A stretch of 64,000 bases of DNA from JBMOKT01 sp049323895 (GTDB taxonomy: Bacteria; Bacillota; Peptococcia; Peptococcales; BICA1-8). The notes beneath the pieces are model-generated. The model did no database searches. It had not been told where the DNA came from and saw only the letters and a list, made by a program, of their open reading frames with translations. Within the stretch, counting starts at the first letter, position 1. Each line of letters starts with the position of its first letter. The stretch lies in the NCBI GenBank assembly GCA_049323895.1, contig JBMOKT010000013.1, forward strand, positions 124,001 through 188,000, read 5' to 3'. Positions 43,152 through 52,850 of the stretch are shown in pieces. Position numbers and translations under genes: made by a program.

Positions 43152-43341
43152 TAACAATAAAAATAAAAAATTGGATATAATAAATCGATTTGTTGTATTC
43201 CAAGTCATGCCGGTTACCGTGAGGCTATTTTTTTTAATTAATTTATGTTAAAATAAATTTCTATGAAAGAAGATTTTTTGCAGGAATTTTTGGAAGCTAA
43301 AAGAAGTAAATATAGGTTATAACTAAAACAGGAGGGCTTCT

Positions 43342-44106
43342 ATGAACACTAGCATGAGAAAATTAGACTTAGAACTTACTCTTATTACAGCCCGTATTTA
43401 TAAATATTTGAAAATAAAATCCGGTATAAGTATTGACATATTGAACCACAATTTTTCTAAGACGGATATGCTTTTTTTACCCCAGCTAATACTCTTGGCT
43501 GCCCAGGGTCCTAAAGGAATTAGTAATAAAATTAGAACGTTGGCAGTAATTAGTCAAATAATGTATTTGTCAACTGAAATTCATAATCAAATACCTGAAA
43601 ATGAAAATAACCTCTTTAAAGAAAAGGTTCAACTCCCCATACTTGTAGGAGATTTTCTATATAGCAGATTCTATGAAATATTATGTATTGAAGATTGCTA
43701 TGAATATCTAGATGACTTTGTTAACTATATTTCCAAACTAAATCTGGATTGGATTAATTATACTAATAACAAACTTACCCAAGAAGAATTGTGCGCTTCT
43801 TGGTATGGTGAATTAGGCAGATTAACTGGTGAACTTGCTTCATCTACCAGTGGATTTAATAGTTACTGGATTAAGTCCATTAAAGGTTATGGTTTTAGTA
43901 TGGGATGTATTTTTGGTGCTGGCAAAATGGGTCTGAACCCAAAAACAGTAAATAACTATTGGAATAATCTACAAGAGGATATAAACTTAATACCTCCAGG
44001 TGATCTAAAGGACAGTTTTAGTTTATATGCCCATAACGTTTATAAAAACCTGTTCAACTGCCAAATTCAAGAGAATATCCGTTATTCAGCTGCGGCAGAA
44101 ATTTAA
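43342..44106 (+). CDS. Probable non-catalytic subunit of a heterodimeric polyprenyl diphosphate synthase (HepS-like)
   Basis: A 254-residue helical protein. It lacks both aspartate-rich DDxxD motifs of prenyl synthases. Its first half keeps the fold-like pattern QLILLAAQGPKGISNKIRTLAV, then LSTEIHNQIPEN and QLPILVGDFLYSRFYEIL, which line up with the head of polyprenyl synthetases. The gene directly upstream of a normal prenyl synthase suggests a HepS/HepT-type pair, where the small subunit fixes chain length. This is inference from pattern and context. The GGAGGG site is good. Its promoter region includes the DnaA boxes. Confidence 0.55.
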   Translation: MNTSMRKLDLELTLITARIYKYLKIKSGISIDILNHNFSKTDMLFLPQLILLAAQGPKGISNKIRTLAVISQIMYLSTEIHNQIPENENNLFKEKVQLPILVGDFLYSRFYEILCIEDCYEYLDDFVNYISKLNLDWINYTNNKLTQEELCASWYGELGRLTGELASSTSGFNSYWIKSIKGYGFSMGCIFGAGKMGLNPKTVNNYWNNLQEDINLIPPGDLKDSFSLYAHNVYKNLFNCQIQENIRYSAAAEI

Positions 44107-44140
44107 GTTTTACAGAACATTTTCCTAGTAGGTGGATTAA

Positions 44141-45118
44141 ATGAAAAAGGTACTAGCCTTTAACACCATTAAAAAAGAGTTAACAAAAGTTGAGGTTTTT
44201 TTATCCCAATACGTTAACTTTTCTCACGATCAATTAAAAGACAGTGCGCAACATATATTACAAGCTGGTGGAAAGAGAATTAGACCAGCTTTTGTATTGT
44301 TATCCGGTAGTTTTTATAATAAAAGGGGCGAATATGACTTAATACCCTTGGCTGCAGCAGTTGAATTGATTCATATGGCATCCTTAGTTCATGATGATGT
44401 TATTGACAAGGCTGACACCAGAAGAGGGAAACCTACTATAAGGGAAATTTGGGGAAACAAATTTTCCCTTCATTGTGGTGATTTTTTATTTGCTCAGGCT
44501 ATTAAATTAATTAAACCAATAGAAAACAAAAGAATTGCTAATATCCTGGCTGAAATTAGTGTTGACATGTGTCAGGGTGAAATACAGCAGCTAATAACAA
44601 CCTTTGATACTGGACAGACTGTAAAAGACTATTTTTATAGAATTAAACGGAAAACGGCATTGTTGATTGCAGCCAGTTGTGAAATTGGAGCCGTTGCTAC
44701 CAATGCCCCCTCTAAATCTATAGATGCTCTTAAAAAATATGGTTATTATTTAGGTATGGCTTTCCAAATAAAAGATGACGTATTGGACATTCAAGGAAGC
44801 AGCAATATTATTGGTAAACCGGCAGGCAGTGATTTGGCACAAGGAATTATTACCCTTCCTACTATTTTTGCCCTGCAAAAAAATAACCAGGATTCATTAA
44901 AGTTAAAAAATCTGATTAGTTCTAGATTTACTAATGGACCTGATGTACTTAAAGAGGCTCTAGCAATTATAAATAAAACGGGAGCAGTAAATAAATCATT
45001 GTTGGTTTCTCAAAAATATATAGTAAAAGCAAAAGAACAGCTTTGTTTTCTGCCTGATTGTCCTACGAAAAATGCCCTAAAAGAGATAGCTGATTATATA
45101 AATGAAAGGGATTTTTAA
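44141..45118 (+). CDS. hepT: Polyprenyl diphosphate synthase (HepT-like)
   Basis: Long-chain trans-prenyl synthase, likely making the side chain of menaquinone. The first aspartate-rich motif is in VHDDVIDKADTRRGKPT near residue 87, preceded by GGKRIRPAFVLL. The second is KDDVLDIQG near 214, and the LIKPIENKRIANIL helices lie between. The 325 residues are the usual length. It begins 34 nt after the HepS-like gene and ends 3 nt before the siroheme gene. Chain length is not predictable here. Confidence 0.88.
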   Translation: MKKVLAFNTIKKELTKVEVFLSQYVNFSHDQLKDSAQHILQAGGKRIRPAFVLLSGSFYNKRGEYDLIPLAAAVELIHMASLVHDDVIDKADTRRGKPTIREIWGNKFSLHCGDFLFAQAIKLIKPIENKRIANILAEISVDMCQGEIQQLITTFDTGQTVKDYFYRIKRKTALLIAASCEIGAVATNAPSKSIDALKKYGYYLGMAFQIKDDVLDIQGSSNIIGKPAGSDLAQGIITLPTIFALQKNNQDSLKLKNLISSRFTNGPDVLKEALAIINKTGAVNKSLLVSQKYIVKAKEQLCFLPDCPTKNALKEIADYINERDF

Positions 45119-45121
45119 GCC

Positions 45122-45757
45122 ATGAATTCTTATTATCCTGTTTCATTAAACTTATCTAGTAAAAAATGTACTGTAATAGGTGGAGGACCTGTTGCATTGC
45201 GTAAAATTAAAACTCTTATAAAAACCAATGCCTGCATAAATGTTATTACACCCCAGGCAGAAACAGAAATTATAGAATTAGCTAACCAAGGTTTAATTAA
45301 TTTAATTCACGAGGAATATCAACCAGGACTCATAGAAAACAGTTTTTTAGTTATTGCAGCAACCGATAATCGTCAAGTTAATAATACAATTTCACGACAC
45401 TGCCATTCTTTAAATATTTTAGTCAATGTTGTGGATAACTTAGCAGAAAGCAGTTTTATAGTAAACTCGGCGGTCAGTCAAGGGGATTTGACTATTACTA
45501 TCTCTACAAATGGGAAAAGTCCCGCCTTAGCTGCTAAAATCCGCGAAGACTTGGAAATGCAATATGGTCCCGAGTATGCACAATTACTTCAATTACTGGC
45601 CGAGATAAGAGAAACGGCGAAACTTGAAATTGAAAACGAAGAAAGACGTAATAATTTTTTAAGAAAAATTGTCAGAAGTGATATCTTAGATTTGATAAAA
45701 AATGTCGGAATAGAAGAAGCAAAAGAAAGGGTGAAAAAATGTTTGTTATCCTATTAG
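45122..45757 (+). CDS. Precorrin-2 dehydrogenase / sirohydrochlorin ferrochelatase
   Basis: NAD-dependent oxidation of precorrin-2 to sirohydrochlorin, often with iron insertion (Met8/SirC/CysG N-terminal type). The Rossmann motif is VIGGGPVALRKIKTL near residues 18-32, followed by VIAATDNRQVNN and the NGKSPALAAKIRED stretch of the dimer domain. The 211 residues match the family. Whether it also chelates iron depends on one aspartate I cannot assign safely. It overlaps hemA by 19 nt. Confidence 0.9.
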   Translation: MNSYYPVSLNLSSKKCTVIGGGPVALRKIKTLIKTNACINVITPQAETEIIELANQGLINLIHEEYQPGLIENSFLVIAATDNRQVNNTISRHCHSLNILVNVVDNLAESSFIVNSAVSQGDLTITISTNGKSPALAAKIREDLEMQYGPEYAQLLQLLAEIRETAKLEIENEERRNNFLRKIVRSDILDLIKNVGIEEAKERVKKCLLSY

Positions 45758-47040
45758 GCTTGAGTCATATTTCAGCTCCAATAGAGATGCGGGAAAAGGT
45801 ATCAATGTCTAAAACCCAAATAAAAAATGCTGCTTCTGAAATGAAAAAACTAAAGGGAGTAGAAGGAATAATTGTATTGTCTACCTGTAACCGTACGGAA
45901 TTTTATATCGCTGCTAATGATGTAGATAATGCAAAAAAATCTTTAATCCAGTTTGTTGCCCGTTATGGAAATTGTGAAGAGGAGACATTAAGGAAATATA
46001 TTTATTTAAGAGAATGTCAAAATGCTGTTCATCATTTGTTTAGGGTCTCTTCGGGTCTTGATTCCATGATTTTAGGTGAAACCCAGATATTAGGACAAGT
46101 CCAAGACGCATATGAATATGCCCTTGAATATAAAATTTCTAATAATGTGTTAAACACCCTTTTTCAAAATGCTATCTCAGTAGGAAAAAGGGTTCGTACG
46201 GAGACACAAATTGATAGGCATGCTGTATCCGTCAGCTCTGCGGCAGTAGAGCTAGCCAGGCAGATTTTTGGAAGTCTTAATGGTAAATCAGTAATGATTC
46301 TAGGGGCAGGAGAAACCAGTGAGTTAACTGCCAGGCACCTAGTCTCTAATGGTGTATCTACTGTCATTGTTGCCAACAGAACATATGAACGGGCGCAGAA
46401 ATTGGCTGCAGAATTTGGTGGAGAGGCTATCAGGCTTGATGATTTTCCTACCCATTTGTCAAATGCCGATATAATTATAAGTTGTACTGCTGCTCCTAAA
46501 TATATAATAGATTCCCAGGACCTTATCCCCATTTTAGAAATACGCAGTAATAGACCAATACTTTTTATTGATATTGCAGTTCCGCGGGATATCAATCCCG
46601 ACGTAGGTTCTTTGCCTAATGTATCCCTTTATGATGTAGATGATTTACAGAATGTAGTTCAACAAAATTTAGCAGAGAGAAAAAAAGAAGCTGTTAAAGC
46701 GGAGTTAATAATTAACAGTGAGCTAAATAACTTTTTCCAATGGCTAGATAGTTTATTTGTTATTCCGACATTAGTTGCACTTAAAGAAAAAGCTGACTAT
46801 ATCAGGGACAAAGAATTAAAACAGGCATTACGTAAGCTTAACCATCTTTCTGAAAAAGAAAAAAGAACAATTCAATCTCTTTCCAATTCAATAATAAATC
46901 AATTTCTTCATAGCCCCATGGCCAACTTAAAGAAATATGCCCATGGAGAAAAAGGTGCTATTTATGCAGAAGCGGTGCAAAACCTTTTTGAATTAAAGGG
47001 CACTAACCAAGAAACAGATGATAAGGAGGGCCTATTATGA
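45739..47040 (+). CDS. hemA: Glutamyl-tRNA reductase
   Basis: First committed step of C5 tetrapyrrole synthesis, reducing glutamyl-tRNA to glutamate-1-semialdehyde. The catalytic Cys50 is in STCNRTEFY, and the GETQILGQVQDAYEYA motif follows near 113. The NADPH domain has the motif LGAGETSELTARHL. A dimerisation helix domain ends the 433-residue protein. Translation overlaps the gene before, and its stop overlaps the start of hemC (ATGA). Confidence 0.96.
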   Translation: MFVILLGLSHISAPIEMREKVSMSKTQIKNAASEMKKLKGVEGIIVLSTCNRTEFYIAANDVDNAKKSLIQFVARYGNCEEETLRKYIYLRECQNAVHHLFRVSSGLDSMILGETQILGQVQDAYEYALEYKISNNVLNTLFQNAISVGKRVRTETQIDRHAVSVSSAAVELARQIFGSLNGKSVMILGAGETSELTARHLVSNGVSTVIVANRTYERAQKLAAEFGGEAIRLDDFPTHLSNADIIISCTAAPKYIIDSQDLIPILEIRSNRPILFIDIAVPRDINPDVGSLPNVSLYDVDDLQNVVQQNLAERKKEAVKAELIINSELNNFFQWLDSLFVIPTLVALKEKADYIRDKELKQALRKLNHLSEKEKRTIQSLSNSIINQFLHSPMANLKKYAHGEKGAIYAEAVQNLFELKGTNQETDDKEGLL

Positions 47041-47975
47041 ACAAAAGAGTTATCAGGGTAGGTTCTCGTGAAAGCCAGTTAGCCATGTGGCAAACTCATT
47101 ATGTGGTTGGTATGCTCAGGGCGAAATGCCCTGAATACCAATTTGAGATAATACCCATAAAGACTAAAGGTGATAAGATATTAGATGTAGCCCTTGCCAA
47201 AATTGGTGATAAGGGACTTTTTACCAAAGAACTAGAAATTGCCATGCTGGAAGGAAATATTGAATTTGCTGTACACAGCATGAAAGACCTGCCTACGGTA
47301 ATTCACCCATCATTAATTATTGGCGCTATGACTCGGAGACATGATCCCCGAGATGTATTAATATCCCAAGGGGGACTAAAGTTTACGGAATTGCCTTTTG
47401 GTGCTAAAATTGGGACCAGCAGCCTAAGGAGAAAGGCACAAATTCTTGCAGTAAGACCGGACCTAATATTAGAAGATATTAGAGGAAATATAAATACACG
47501 TCTTGATAAACTTTCTTCCCAAGGGCTTGACGGTATAATTTTAGCTGCTGCCGGGGTAGAAAGGCTGGGTATGGGAGACAGGATTTCCGACAGGCTAGAT
47601 ACCAGTATTTGTCTGCCTGCTGTTGGACAAGGTTCTATTGGTATTGAGCTTAAAAAAGATAATGAAGAAGTTCTGAATATTGTCAGGATGGTAAATGATA
47701 CCGCTACTGAATTTTGTATCTTAGCTGAAAGGGCATTGCTCAGGGCATTAGAAGGTGGATGCCAAATTCCCATTGGGGCTCACGCAAGAGTGGAAGACCA
47801 GCAGCTGCACATGGAAGGGGTTGTAGGCAATATTGATGGTACAATAATCATAAGGGATACAATTTCCGGAAAGATCGAGGATGCCCAGGATTTAGGCAGG
47901 CAGTTGGCGCAGCAGTTGGCTGATAAAGGTGCTAAGGAAATATTAGATAATATTAGACGGGAGATAGATTTATGA
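47037..47975 (+). CDS. hemC: Porphobilinogen deaminase (hydroxymethylbilane synthase)
   Basis: Joins four porphobilinogen units. The 312 residues open with RVGSRESQLAMWQT and contain the HSMKDLPT motif near residue 82 and the GTSSLRRKAQ segment. The dipyrromethane cofactor cysteine is in ALEGGCQIPIGAH near 241. Overlaps of 4 nt on both sides put it in the hemA-hemC-cobA/hemD translation chain. Confidence 0.96.
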   Translation: MNKRVIRVGSRESQLAMWQTHYVVGMLRAKCPEYQFEIIPIKTKGDKILDVALAKIGDKGLFTKELEIAMLEGNIEFAVHSMKDLPTVIHPSLIIGAMTRRHDPRDVLISQGGLKFTELPFGAKIGTSSLRRKAQILAVRPDLILEDIRGNINTRLDKLSSQGLDGIILAAAGVERLGMGDRISDRLDTSICLPAVGQGSIGIELKKDNEEVLNIVRMVNDTATEFCILAERALLRALEGGCQIPIGAHARVEDQQLHMEGVVGNIDGTIIIRDTISGKIEDAQDLGRQLAQQLADKGAKEILDNIRREIDL

Positions 47976-49501
47976 GTATTGGAAAAGTATATTTAATCGG
48001 TGCAGGACCCGGAGATATTAAACTAATAACCCTAAAGGGTTTAGAATGCATACAAAAAGCTGATGTAATAGTCTATGACCGGTTGGCTAATCCCCGCCTT
48101 TTAGCAGAGAGGCGCAGTGATTGTGAACTTATTTATGTTGGCAAATCCCCTGATCGCCACACCCTTACTCAAGATGAAATCAATAATGTCCTGATTGAGC
48201 AGGGTTTGCTGGGCAAAACAGTAGCTCGACTCAAGGGTGGAGACCCCTTTGTCTTTGGACGGGGTGGTGAAGAAGCAGAAGTATTGTTGGAAGCGGGGAT
48301 ACCCTTTGAAATAGTTCCCGGTATTACTTCAGCCATATCTGTTCCTGCCTATGCAGGGATCCCTGTGACCCACAGGGACTTTACATCAACCTTCACAGTA
48401 ATCACCGGACATGAGGATCCTACCAAGGAAGATTCAAATATTAATTGGGAAAGGCTTGCCCAGGACCCTGGAACCCTAATATTTTTAATGGGGTTAGGAA
48501 ATCTGACACTTATTATAGAAAAGTTAATTCAGTACGGCAAATCCCCTGATACTCCCATCGCTTTAATCAGATGGGGCACAAGGCCGGAACAGCAGGTAAT
48601 AACGGGGACTTTGGAAAATATAGTTTCAGAGGTTAAAAAAGCTGGTTTCAAATCCCCTGCAATTATTATAGTGGGTCAGGTTGTACGCCTAAGGGAAAAA
48701 CTAACATGGTATGAAAACAAACCCTTTTTCGGACAACGGATATTAGTAACCCGTTCCCGTGAACAGGCCAGCGTACTATCCCAAAAAATTGAAGAACTTG
48801 GCGGAGAGGCCTGGGAATTTCCAACTATTTCTATAGAAGAGCCCCTGGACTTTACTCCTCTAGATAATGCTTTAGCAAAAATTGATTCATATGATTGGAT
48901 AATTTTTACCAGCGTAAATGGAGTTAAAGCTTTTTTTGCAAGAATGAAAAACCTGAAAATGGATATAAGAAACCTCGGTAAAGTAAGACTTTGTGCCATA
49001 GGTCCTAAAACCCGTGAAGAATTGGAAGAAAAGGGAATACTGGTGGATTATGTCCCCGAGGTTTTTAGAGCCGAGGCTATTGTAGAAGGATTAGAAAACA
49101 TCCTTCAGCCTGGCAATTGTGTCTTGCTGCCCCGTGCGGATTTGGCCAGACCTGTCTTATTAGACAGTCTGCAGGGAATGGGCATCAACGTGGATGAGGT
49201 AATTGCCTACAGAACTGTGCTGGGTTCCGGTTCAAGTACTGAACTTTTAGAAAAGATGCAGAACAAAGAAATTAATATTATAACCTTTACCAGTTCATCT
49301 ACAGTTAAAAACTTCTTATCTTTATTAGGTGATAATTATAGACCCGAACTTTTAAAAGGTGTAGCAATTGCCTGCATAGGTCCCATAACAGCCGATACTG
49401 CGGCAGAATTAGGAATAAAAGTAGATATAGTTGCCCAAGAGTATACTATTGATGGCTTAATTGAAGGAATAACCAATTATCTGAAGAATTTAAAAGGATA
49501 A
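47972..49501 (+). CDS. cobA-hemD: Fused uroporphyrinogen-III C-methyltransferase / uroporphyrinogen-III synthase
   Basis: One 509-residue protein covers two steps. Residues about 1-245 are the SAM methyltransferase that makes precorrin-2, with GAGPGDIKLITLKG at the start and GGDPFVFGRGGEE near 90. Residues about 255-505 are the HemD domain that closes the ring, with RILVTRSREQASVLSQKIEELGG near its head. The fusion is common in clostridia. Its presence with the precorrin-2 dehydrogenase shows a route to siroheme. Confidence 0.94.
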   Translation: MSIGKVYLIGAGPGDIKLITLKGLECIQKADVIVYDRLANPRLLAERRSDCELIYVGKSPDRHTLTQDEINNVLIEQGLLGKTVARLKGGDPFVFGRGGEEAEVLLEAGIPFEIVPGITSAISVPAYAGIPVTHRDFTSTFTVITGHEDPTKEDSNINWERLAQDPGTLIFLMGLGNLTLIIEKLIQYGKSPDTPIALIRWGTRPEQQVITGTLENIVSEVKKAGFKSPAIIIVGQVVRLREKLTWYENKPFFGQRILVTRSREQASVLSQKIEELGGEAWEFPTISIEEPLDFTPLDNALAKIDSYDWIIFTSVNGVKAFFARMKNLKMDIRNLGKVRLCAIGPKTREELEEKGILVDYVPEVFRAEAIVEGLENILQPGNCVLLPRADLARPVLLDSLQGMGINVDEVIAYRTVLGSGSSTELLEKMQNKEINIITFTSSSTVKNFLSLLGDNYRPELLKGVAIACIGPITADTAAELGIKVDIVAQEYTIDGLIEGITNYLKNLKG

Positions 49502-49512
49502 GGGGTGATTTT

Positions 49513-50499
49513 ATGGGATTTCCCATTACAAGGATGCGCCGTTTAAGGCAATCCAGTACCGTACGTGGGCTTCTTAGGGAGAAAGATATCGATTTTAATG
49601 ACCTGGTATTTCCAATGTTTGTTACAGAAGGAAAGGGTGTGAAAAATCCTGTTTCTTCAATGCCTGGCATATACCAGCTTTCCCTGGAAAATCTGCTGCA
49701 GGAGCTGGAAGTTGTTATTGATAAAGGTTTAAAATCTATTCTGTTATTTGGTATCCCTAACCAAAAAGATGCAGTTGGAACTGGTGCATACATAGAAGAA
49801 GGGGTCATTCAAAAGGCAGTTTATAAAATTAAACAAGAATTTCCCCAGCTATTAGTTATTACTGACGTTTGTTTATGTGAATATACAAGTCATGGACATT
49901 GCGGAGTAATAGAAGATGAGCGGATATTAAATGATCCAACCTTAGAATTGCTGGCCAAAACTGCTTTAACCCATGTTCAAGCAGGCGCAGACATTGTTGC
50001 TCCTTCCGACATGATGGACGGAAGGGTTGCAGCCATAAGGAAAATACTTGATAGTTCCGGATTTAACGAAACCATAATTATGTCCTATGGTGTTAAATAT
50101 GCTTCAGCTTTCTATGGTCCTTTCAGAGATGCAGCCGGTTCTGCTCCTCAATTTGGCGATCGCAACACATACCAGATGGATCCCCAAGCTAATATCAAGC
50201 AGGCAGTTATGGAAGCAAAGCTGGATTTAGAAGAAGGTGCGGATATTATAATTGTCAAGCCGGCACTGGCTTATATGGATGTAATAAAGACTGTTAACGA
50301 AAATTTTCTCTGCCCGGTTGCCAGCTATAATGTCAGTGGAGAATATTCTATGGTTAAAGCAGCTGCTCAAAAAGGCTGGATAGATGAGAAGAGAGTAGTT
50401 ATGGAAATCATGGCTGGTTTGAAAAGAGCCGGAAGCGATCTGATTATTACCTATCATGCTTTAGATATAGCTGATTGGCTGCGGGAGGGTAGAAATTGA
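49513..50499 (+). CDS. hemB: Delta-aminolevulinic acid dehydratase
   Basis: Condenses two 5-aminolevulinate molecules to porphobilinogen. The zinc site cysteines are in DVCLCEYTSHGHCG near residues 118-131, and the two active-site lysines lie in MSYGVKYASAFYGP (about 196) and IIVKPALAYMD (about 249). The 328 residues are standard. It is 11 nt after cobA-hemD and overlaps the radical SAM gene by 4 nt. Confidence 0.96.
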   Translation: MGFPITRMRRLRQSSTVRGLLREKDIDFNDLVFPMFVTEGKGVKNPVSSMPGIYQLSLENLLQELEVVIDKGLKSILLFGIPNQKDAVGTGAYIEEGVIQKAVYKIKQEFPQLLVITDVCLCEYTSHGHCGVIEDERILNDPTLELLAKTALTHVQAGADIVAPSDMMDGRVAAIRKILDSSGFNETIIMSYGVKYASAFYGPFRDAAGSAPQFGDRNTYQMDPQANIKQAVMEAKLDLEEGADIIIVKPALAYMDVIKTVNENFLCPVASYNVSGEYSMVKAAAQKGWIDEKRVVMEIMAGLKRAGSDLIITYHALDIADWLREGRN

Positions 50500-51491
50500 T
50501 AATATCCTGGAATACAACAAACCAATGCAATATGTATTGCAAACACTGTTATAGGGATGCAGGGGAAAAAGCTGAAAACGAACTGAGTACCGAAGAAGCG
50601 AAGAAACTTATTGAACAAATAAAAAAAGCAGGATTTAGGATTATGATATTCAGCGGCGGGGAACCCTTAATGAGACCGGATATATTTGAGTTGGTGGATT
50701 ATGCAGCTAAATTAGGCTTACGCCCCGTTTTTGGTACAAACGGTACACTTATTACGCGGGAAGTTGCCAGAAAATTGAAGTCTTTAGGGGTAATGGGCAT
50801 GGGTATCAGCTTAGATAGTTTGGACCCTGCCAAACATGATGAATTAAGATGTTTTCCCGGCGGGTTCCAACAAGCTGTTCAAGGAATGGAAAACTGCCTT
50901 GCAGAAAATTTACCTTTTCAAATCCATACCACTGTAATGGACTGGAACAAAGATGAAATTGAGGATATTACCGACTTTGCCGTGAAAAAAGGTGCTGTCG
51001 CCCATCATATCTTTTTCTTAGTCCCTACTGGCAGAGGCGCGGATATTGAATCTGAGTCCTTGCGGGCACAAGAGTATGAGGAAATAATTACGCGGATCAT
51101 GAAAAAACAGCAGCAAGTTCCCATTGAACTGAAACCAACCTGTGCTCCGCAATTTATAAGAATTGCCAAAGAATTAGGCATGGATTTGAGATTCCAAAGG
51201 GGCTGCCTGGCTGGAACTTCATATTGCATAATAAGCCCCAAGGGTGATGTTCAGCCATGTGCTTACCTTGATTTGCCCATAGGAAATATACGCAATATTC
51301 CTTTTGATGTGCTATGGCAGGAGAGTCCTGTTTTCCAAAACCTTCGTTCCTTAGATTATAAGGACGGCTGTGGTAGTTGTAATTATAAGGCTGCCTGCGG
51401 GGGATGCAGGGCAAGAGCTGCTTTCTATAATAATGGCGATTATATGGCAGAAGAGCCTTGGTGTCTATATCATGGACGCTTAGGTAATTAA
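50496..51491 (+). CDS. Radical SAM protein, NirJ2/AhbD-like
   Basis: SPASM-type radical SAM enzyme of 331 residues. The N-terminal cluster motif CNMYCKHC is near residues 11-18, and GGEPLMRPD follows. The C-terminus holds CLAGTSYC and CGSCNYKAACGGC, which bind auxiliary clusters. Length and the SWNTTNQCN opening fit the NirJ2/AhbD group, which in the siroheme-dependent route oxidises the propionates of Fe-coproporphyrin to make heme. AhbC/NirJ1 is usually longer. Its place in the hem operon supports this. TTG 50496 is the start, with GGGAGG 7 nt before. No ahbA/ahbB is in the window. Confidence 0.75.
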   Translation: MIISWNTTNQCNMYCKHCYRDAGEKAENELSTEEAKKLIEQIKKAGFRIMIFSGGEPLMRPDIFELVDYAAKLGLRPVFGTNGTLITREVARKLKSLGVMGMGISLDSLDPAKHDELRCFPGGFQQAVQGMENCLAENLPFQIHTTVMDWNKDEIEDITDFAVKKGAVAHHIFFLVPTGRGADIESESLRAQEYEEIITRIMKKQQQVPIELKPTCAPQFIRIAKELGMDLRFQRGCLAGTSYCIISPKGDVQPCAYLDLPIGNIRNIPFDVLWQESPVFQNLRSLDYKDGCGSCNYKAACGGCRARAAFYNNGDYMAEEPWCLYHGRLGN

Positions 51492-51506
51492 TAAGGAGGG
51501 GATTTA

Positions 51507-52808
51507 GTGAATAAAGGATATGCAAAATCCCAAAAGCTTTATGATGAGGCACAAAAATATATTCCAGGAGGGGTAAACAGTCCCGTCAGAGCATTTAAAG
51601 GAGTGGGCGGACAGCCTGTATTTATTGAATACGGAAACGGCTCCAGGCTTATAGATGTAGATGGAAACGAATACATTGATTATGTGGGTTCCTGGGGTCC
51701 ATTAATTTTAGGACACAGACATCCCATGGTCATTCAAGCGCTACAGAACTGCCTTAATATTGGCACTAGTTTTGGTGCTCCCACAGAGATTGAAACCGAG
51801 ATGGCAAAGATAATTATTAAAGCATTTCCTGCTGTAGATATGGTAAGGATGGTTAACTCCGGAACAGAAGCAACAATGAGTGCCCTTAGACTGGCAAGAG
51901 CATTTACTAAAAGGGATAAAATACTTAAATTTGAGGGCTGTTACCATGGTCATGCAGACCCTTTGCTGATTAAAGCCGGTTCAGGAGCCCTTACTTTGGG
52001 AGTTCCTTCCAGTCCCGGTGTTCCGTCAAATATTGCAGGCAGTACAATTACTGCTTCCTATAACAATTTGCATGAAATTAAAGAAATTTTTGCCCATATA
52101 GGTGAACAAATTGCAGCAATAATAATTGAACCCATTCCTGGCAATATGGGGCTTATTCTTCCCCAACCAGGATTTTTGGAGGGATTAAGGGAAGTCACCC
52201 AAAAATACGGCAGCCTGCTTATTTTTGATGAAGTTATGACTGGATTCCGTTTAGATTGGGGCGGAGTACAAACTTTGTATAATATTAAACCTGATTTAAC
52301 CTGCTTAGGAAAAATAATTGGCGGAGGATTGCCGGTAGGAGCTTATGGAGGACGTAAAGAAATAATGGAATTAATCGCTCCTGCGGGTCCTGTTTATCAA
52401 GCAGGTACATTATCAGGTAACCCACTGGCTATGAATGCTGGTTTGGCAACTCTAAAAGAATTAAGCGATAAAAATGCATATGAAAAGTTGGATCAATTAG
52501 GCACTAAATTGGCTAGTGGCTTGAAAAATGCAGCCCTTGAGTCTGAAGTAAATGTTATTATTAATAATATTGGTTCAATGGTCTCCTGTTTTTTCACAGA
52601 TGTACCTGTAATTGATTTCAAATCTGCTACAACTTGCAATATTAATAAATTTAAAAGCTTTTTCCATTCCATGTTGGCTCAGGGAGTATACTTAGCACCC
52701 TCTCAGTTTGAGGCATCTTTTGTTTCGATTACCCACTCGGAAGAGGATATTAATGAAACTATTGAGGCCAGTGAAATAGCTTTCAGAAAAACTAAAGAAA
52801 TAGATTAA
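51507..52808 (+). CDS. hemL: Glutamate-1-semialdehyde 2,1-aminomutase
   Basis: PLP enzyme that turns the HemA product into 5-aminolevulinate. The 433-residue protein has YIPGGVNSPVRAF near the start, the NSGTEATMSALRLAR cofactor phosphate loop near 118-132 and the PLP lysine in TCLGKIIGGGLPVGAYGG near 267. GTG 51507 follows AAGGAGGGG closely. It closes the tetrapyrrole operon, and a terminator comes after it. Confidence 0.96.
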   Translation: MNKGYAKSQKLYDEAQKYIPGGVNSPVRAFKGVGGQPVFIEYGNGSRLIDVDGNEYIDYVGSWGPLILGHRHPMVIQALQNCLNIGTSFGAPTEIETEMAKIIIKAFPAVDMVRMVNSGTEATMSALRLARAFTKRDKILKFEGCYHGHADPLLIKAGSGALTLGVPSSPGVPSNIAGSTITASYNNLHEIKEIFAHIGEQIAAIIIEPIPGNMGLILPQPGFLEGLREVTQKYGSLLIFDEVMTGFRLDWGGVQTLYNIKPDLTCLGKIIGGGLPVGAYGGRKEIMELIAPAGPVYQAGTLSGNPLAMNAGLATLKELSDKNAYEKLDQLGTKLASGLKNAALESEVNVIINNIGSMVSCFFTDVPVIDFKSATTCNINKFKSFFHSMLAQGVYLAPSQFEASFVSITHSEEDINETIEASEIAFRKTKEID

Positions 52809-52817
52809 GTTAAAATG

Positions 52818-52850
52818 AGCACTTCAAAATGAAGTGCTTTTTATTTTTTT
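52818..52850 (+). terminator. Terminator after hemL
   Basis: An 8-bp perfect stem (52818-52825 with 52831-52838), AAAAT loop and a T-rich tail. Confidence 0.88.

Noticed and set aside
42788..43180. Open frame of 130 codons across the tRNA-Pro gene
   Set aside because: It covers the tRNA, its terminator and the DnaA boxes, has no ribosome site, and is better explained by those elements.
43209..43235. GCC...GGC hairpin followed by eight T
   Set aside because: Only three pairs close the stem, and no riboswitch core was found; the T run alone is not enough.
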